DNA from: Halomonas sp.
Lineage (GTDB): Bacteria > Pseudomonadota > Gammaproteobacteria > Pseudomonadales > Halomonadaceae
Assembly (NCBI GenBank): GCA_007129225.1
Contig: SKVX01000262.1
Location: 1 to 14,580, forward strand
Direction: 5' to 3'
Length of the DNA stretch: 14,580 nt
Shown here: positions 13,688 to 14,580 of the stretch, piece by piece
How positions within the stretch are numbered: the stretch's first letter is position 1
Layout: each line of letters begins with the position of its first letter
Made by a program: the position numbers and the translations under genes
The notes under the pieces: generated by a model
What the model was told of the DNA's origin: nothing
Database searches by the model: none
What the model saw: the letters and a program-made list of their open reading frames with translations, nothing else

Positions 13688-13868
13688 GCTTTATCCGAAA
13701 AGTCGGCGACAAATCGGCAGGAAAGCCGATTTGGGCAGCTCCGCTGCTCGAAGAGCGAGCGACATGGACGTCGCGAGTCCAAAGGCGGAGTTTACGGGGT
13801 GTAAATGAGTACTTTGAGCTGATTTTTAACGCCGCATGGCCGAGCGCAGCCAGTTTTCGGAAAAAGCC
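13687..13868. mobile_element. MITE/ERIC-like palindromic element
   Basis: This 182-bp noncoding element has 15-bp terminal inverted repeats that match at 14 of 15 positions: GGCTTTATCCGAAAA at 13687-13701 and TTTTCGGAAAAAGCC at 13854-13868. Inside are several hairpins: AAATCGGC/GCCGATTT (13711-13718 with 13725-13732), GCGAC/GTCGC near 13759-13774, and TTTAC/GTAAA (13791-13795 with 13801-13805). The left end begins at the last base of the upstream stop codon, and the right end stops five bases before the convergent peroxidase stop. The layout matches miniature, non-autonomous dispersed repeats (ERIC, MITE) that settle between convergent genes. No target-site duplication is obvious. It may also act as a bidirectional terminator. 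Confidence 0.6.
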
Positions 13869-13873
13869 AAAGC

Positions 13874-14359
13874 TCAGGTCTCATCCAGAGCCTCCTCAAG
13901 GGCGGGCATCAGCGTATCGCGGCGCTCGCCCGGAGCAAAGCGTCGTATAACCCGACCATCCCGGCCTACCAGAAACTTGGTGAAATTCCATTTGATCAGC
14001 GTGGTACCGAAGACCCCCGGCGCCTTGCGCTTGAGCTCCTTGAAGAGCGGATGCGCCTGGGAGCCGTTGACCTTGACCTTCTGCATGATCGGAAAGGTGA
14101 CGCCGTATTGGGTTGAACTCAAGACGCAGAAGTCCAACGCCGATTCCGGCGACTGTCGGGCAAACTGGTTGCAGGGAAAAGCCAGCACGGTGAAGCCGCG
14201 ATCGCGGTAGCGGCTATAAAGCCGCTCCAGTTCACGCAGCTGTGGCGTGTAACCGCACCGGCTCGCCACGTTGACGATCAGCAGCACCTGCCCCTTGAGG
14301 GCCTGCAAGTTGAAGGGCTCACCGCGGTGAGTGCGACAGTCGTGCTCGTGAATGGCCAT
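13874..14359 (-). CDS. Glutathione peroxidase family protein (BtuE/GPx-like)
   Basis: This 161-residue thioredoxin-fold peroxidase reduces hydrogen peroxide and organic hydroperoxides with glutathione or, in many bacteria, thioredoxin as donor. The peroxidatic cysteine is C35 in NVASRCGYTPQ. FPCNQF (61-66) is the conserved second motif, Q69 and W124/N125 (in KWNFTKFLV) complete the usual catalytic tetrad, and C78 in DFCVLSSTQYGVTFP is placed like the resolving cysteine of 2-Cys GPx. It uses Cys rather than Sec. The stretch after FPCNQF reads ARQSPES where relatives usually have G-x-QEP-G, a mild departure at a conserved loop. The ATG at 14359 has only a weak ribosome binding site (AAGG about 10 bases upstream). 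The next gene upstream on this strand ends 26 bp away, so the two are probably co-transcribed. Confidence 0.94.
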   Translation of the reverse strand: MAIHEHDCRTHRGEPFNLQALKGQVLLIVNVASRCGYTPQLRELERLYSRYRDRGFTVLAFPCNQFARQSPESALDFCVLSSTQYGVTFPIMQKVKVNGSQAHPLFKELKRKAPGVFGTTLIKWNFTKFLVGRDGRVIRRFAPGERRDTLMPALEEALDET

Positions 14360-14385
14360 GGGTCGCCTGCCTTGCTGACACCTGT

Positions 14386-14580
14386 TTACGATGCCACGTC
14401 CTCCCCCGCGGCACCACCCCGGCGGGCGCGATTGCGCGCCTTGGGCAAGCTGAGGTGGACTTTCCGAATCGCCAGGCGTAGCCGCCGCCGGCCGGCACTG
14501 CGCTCCGCCTCGTTCAGCGGTGCATAGGCAAGGCGCTCATACTCTTCGGCCACGGCCTCAAGGGCGCTACCTGAGAGGCC
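14386..14580 (-). CDS. 3' end of an unidentified minus-strand gene (DUF4129-like C-terminus)
   Basis: An open frame enters from the right edge and ends with TAA at 14386-14388, giving the last 64 residues of a protein. The visible part reads SALEAVAEEYERLAYAP, then a basic stretch AGRRRLRLAIRKVHLSLPK and a Gly/Ala-rich tail. The EEYERLAYAP segment recalls the end of the DUF4129 domain found at the C-terminus of TgpA-like transglutaminases (a terminal Y-x-x-x-x-Y-G/P pattern), but so short a fragment cannot confirm this. The frame has coding-like composition and lies just 26 bp before the peroxidase gene on the same strand. Confidence 0.55.
   Translation of the reverse strand, partial: GLSGSALEAVAEEYERLAYAPLNEAERSAGRRRLRLAIRKVHLSLPKARNRARRGGAAGEDVAS

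Noticed and set aside
13215..13712. 165-codon minus-strand frame opposite the DUF7079-like gene
   Set aside because: Ser/Arg/Pro-rich composition, no ribosome binding site, antisense to a better supported gene.

Overview
The window is GC-rich, densely coded chromosome from a gammaproteobacterium. The best guess is Halomonas or another member of the Halomonadaceae. This rests on the Pseudomonas-style arginine succinyltransferase operon with two AstA subunits, a FabV-type enoyl reductase, and the high GC content. It is inferred from protein character alone; there is no rRNA, tRNA, phage, insertion-sequence transposase or CRISPR array to support it.

Layout. Positions 1-1036 hold the start of a DUF21/CNNM membrane protein gene running off the left edge, an exported DUF305 metal-binding-type protein (227-709, minus), and an intergenic stretch with a possible MerR-class promoter. 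Positions 1037-2660 hold an NfeD-like membrane protein followed by its usual partner, an SPFH/band-7 (stomatin/QmcA-like) protein, both on plus. Positions 2751-9485 (all minus) hold the arginine catabolic operon astC-aruF-aruG-astD-astB, with the last four genes joined by 1-4 bp overlaps, and then a GNAT acetyltransferase where other genomes often have astE. The divergent intergenic region at 9486-9676 carries a perfect 9-bp inverted repeat. Beyond it lie a SAM methyltransferase (plus) and, convergent to that, a DJ-1/AraC (GlxA-family) regulator resembling Pseudomonas ArgR.

Positions 11413-12967 hold a strong hairpin, a 66-residue tail-anchored acidic protein and FabV (trans-2-enoyl-ACP reductase). 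Upstream of fabV, 12968-13297 is noncoding and contains a nested dyad flanked by direct repeats. Positions 13298-13687 encode a small DUF7079-like protein. The convergent gap at 13687-13868 is filled by a MITE/ERIC-like element with 15-bp terminal inverted repeats. A glutathione peroxidase (13874-14359) and the 3' end of another minus-strand gene close the window.

How the genes work together. AruF/AruG succinylate arginine, AstB releases two ammonia and CO2, AstC transaminates succinylornithine, and AstD oxidises the semialdehyde to succinylglutamate. The last enzyme, AstE, is not encoded here, so it must be elsewhere or replaced. The nearby GlxA-family regulator is the natural candidate to control the operon through the inverted repeat. 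The other genes look like ordinary housekeeping or stress functions. No clearly new multi-gene system was found; the most interesting signals are noncoding.
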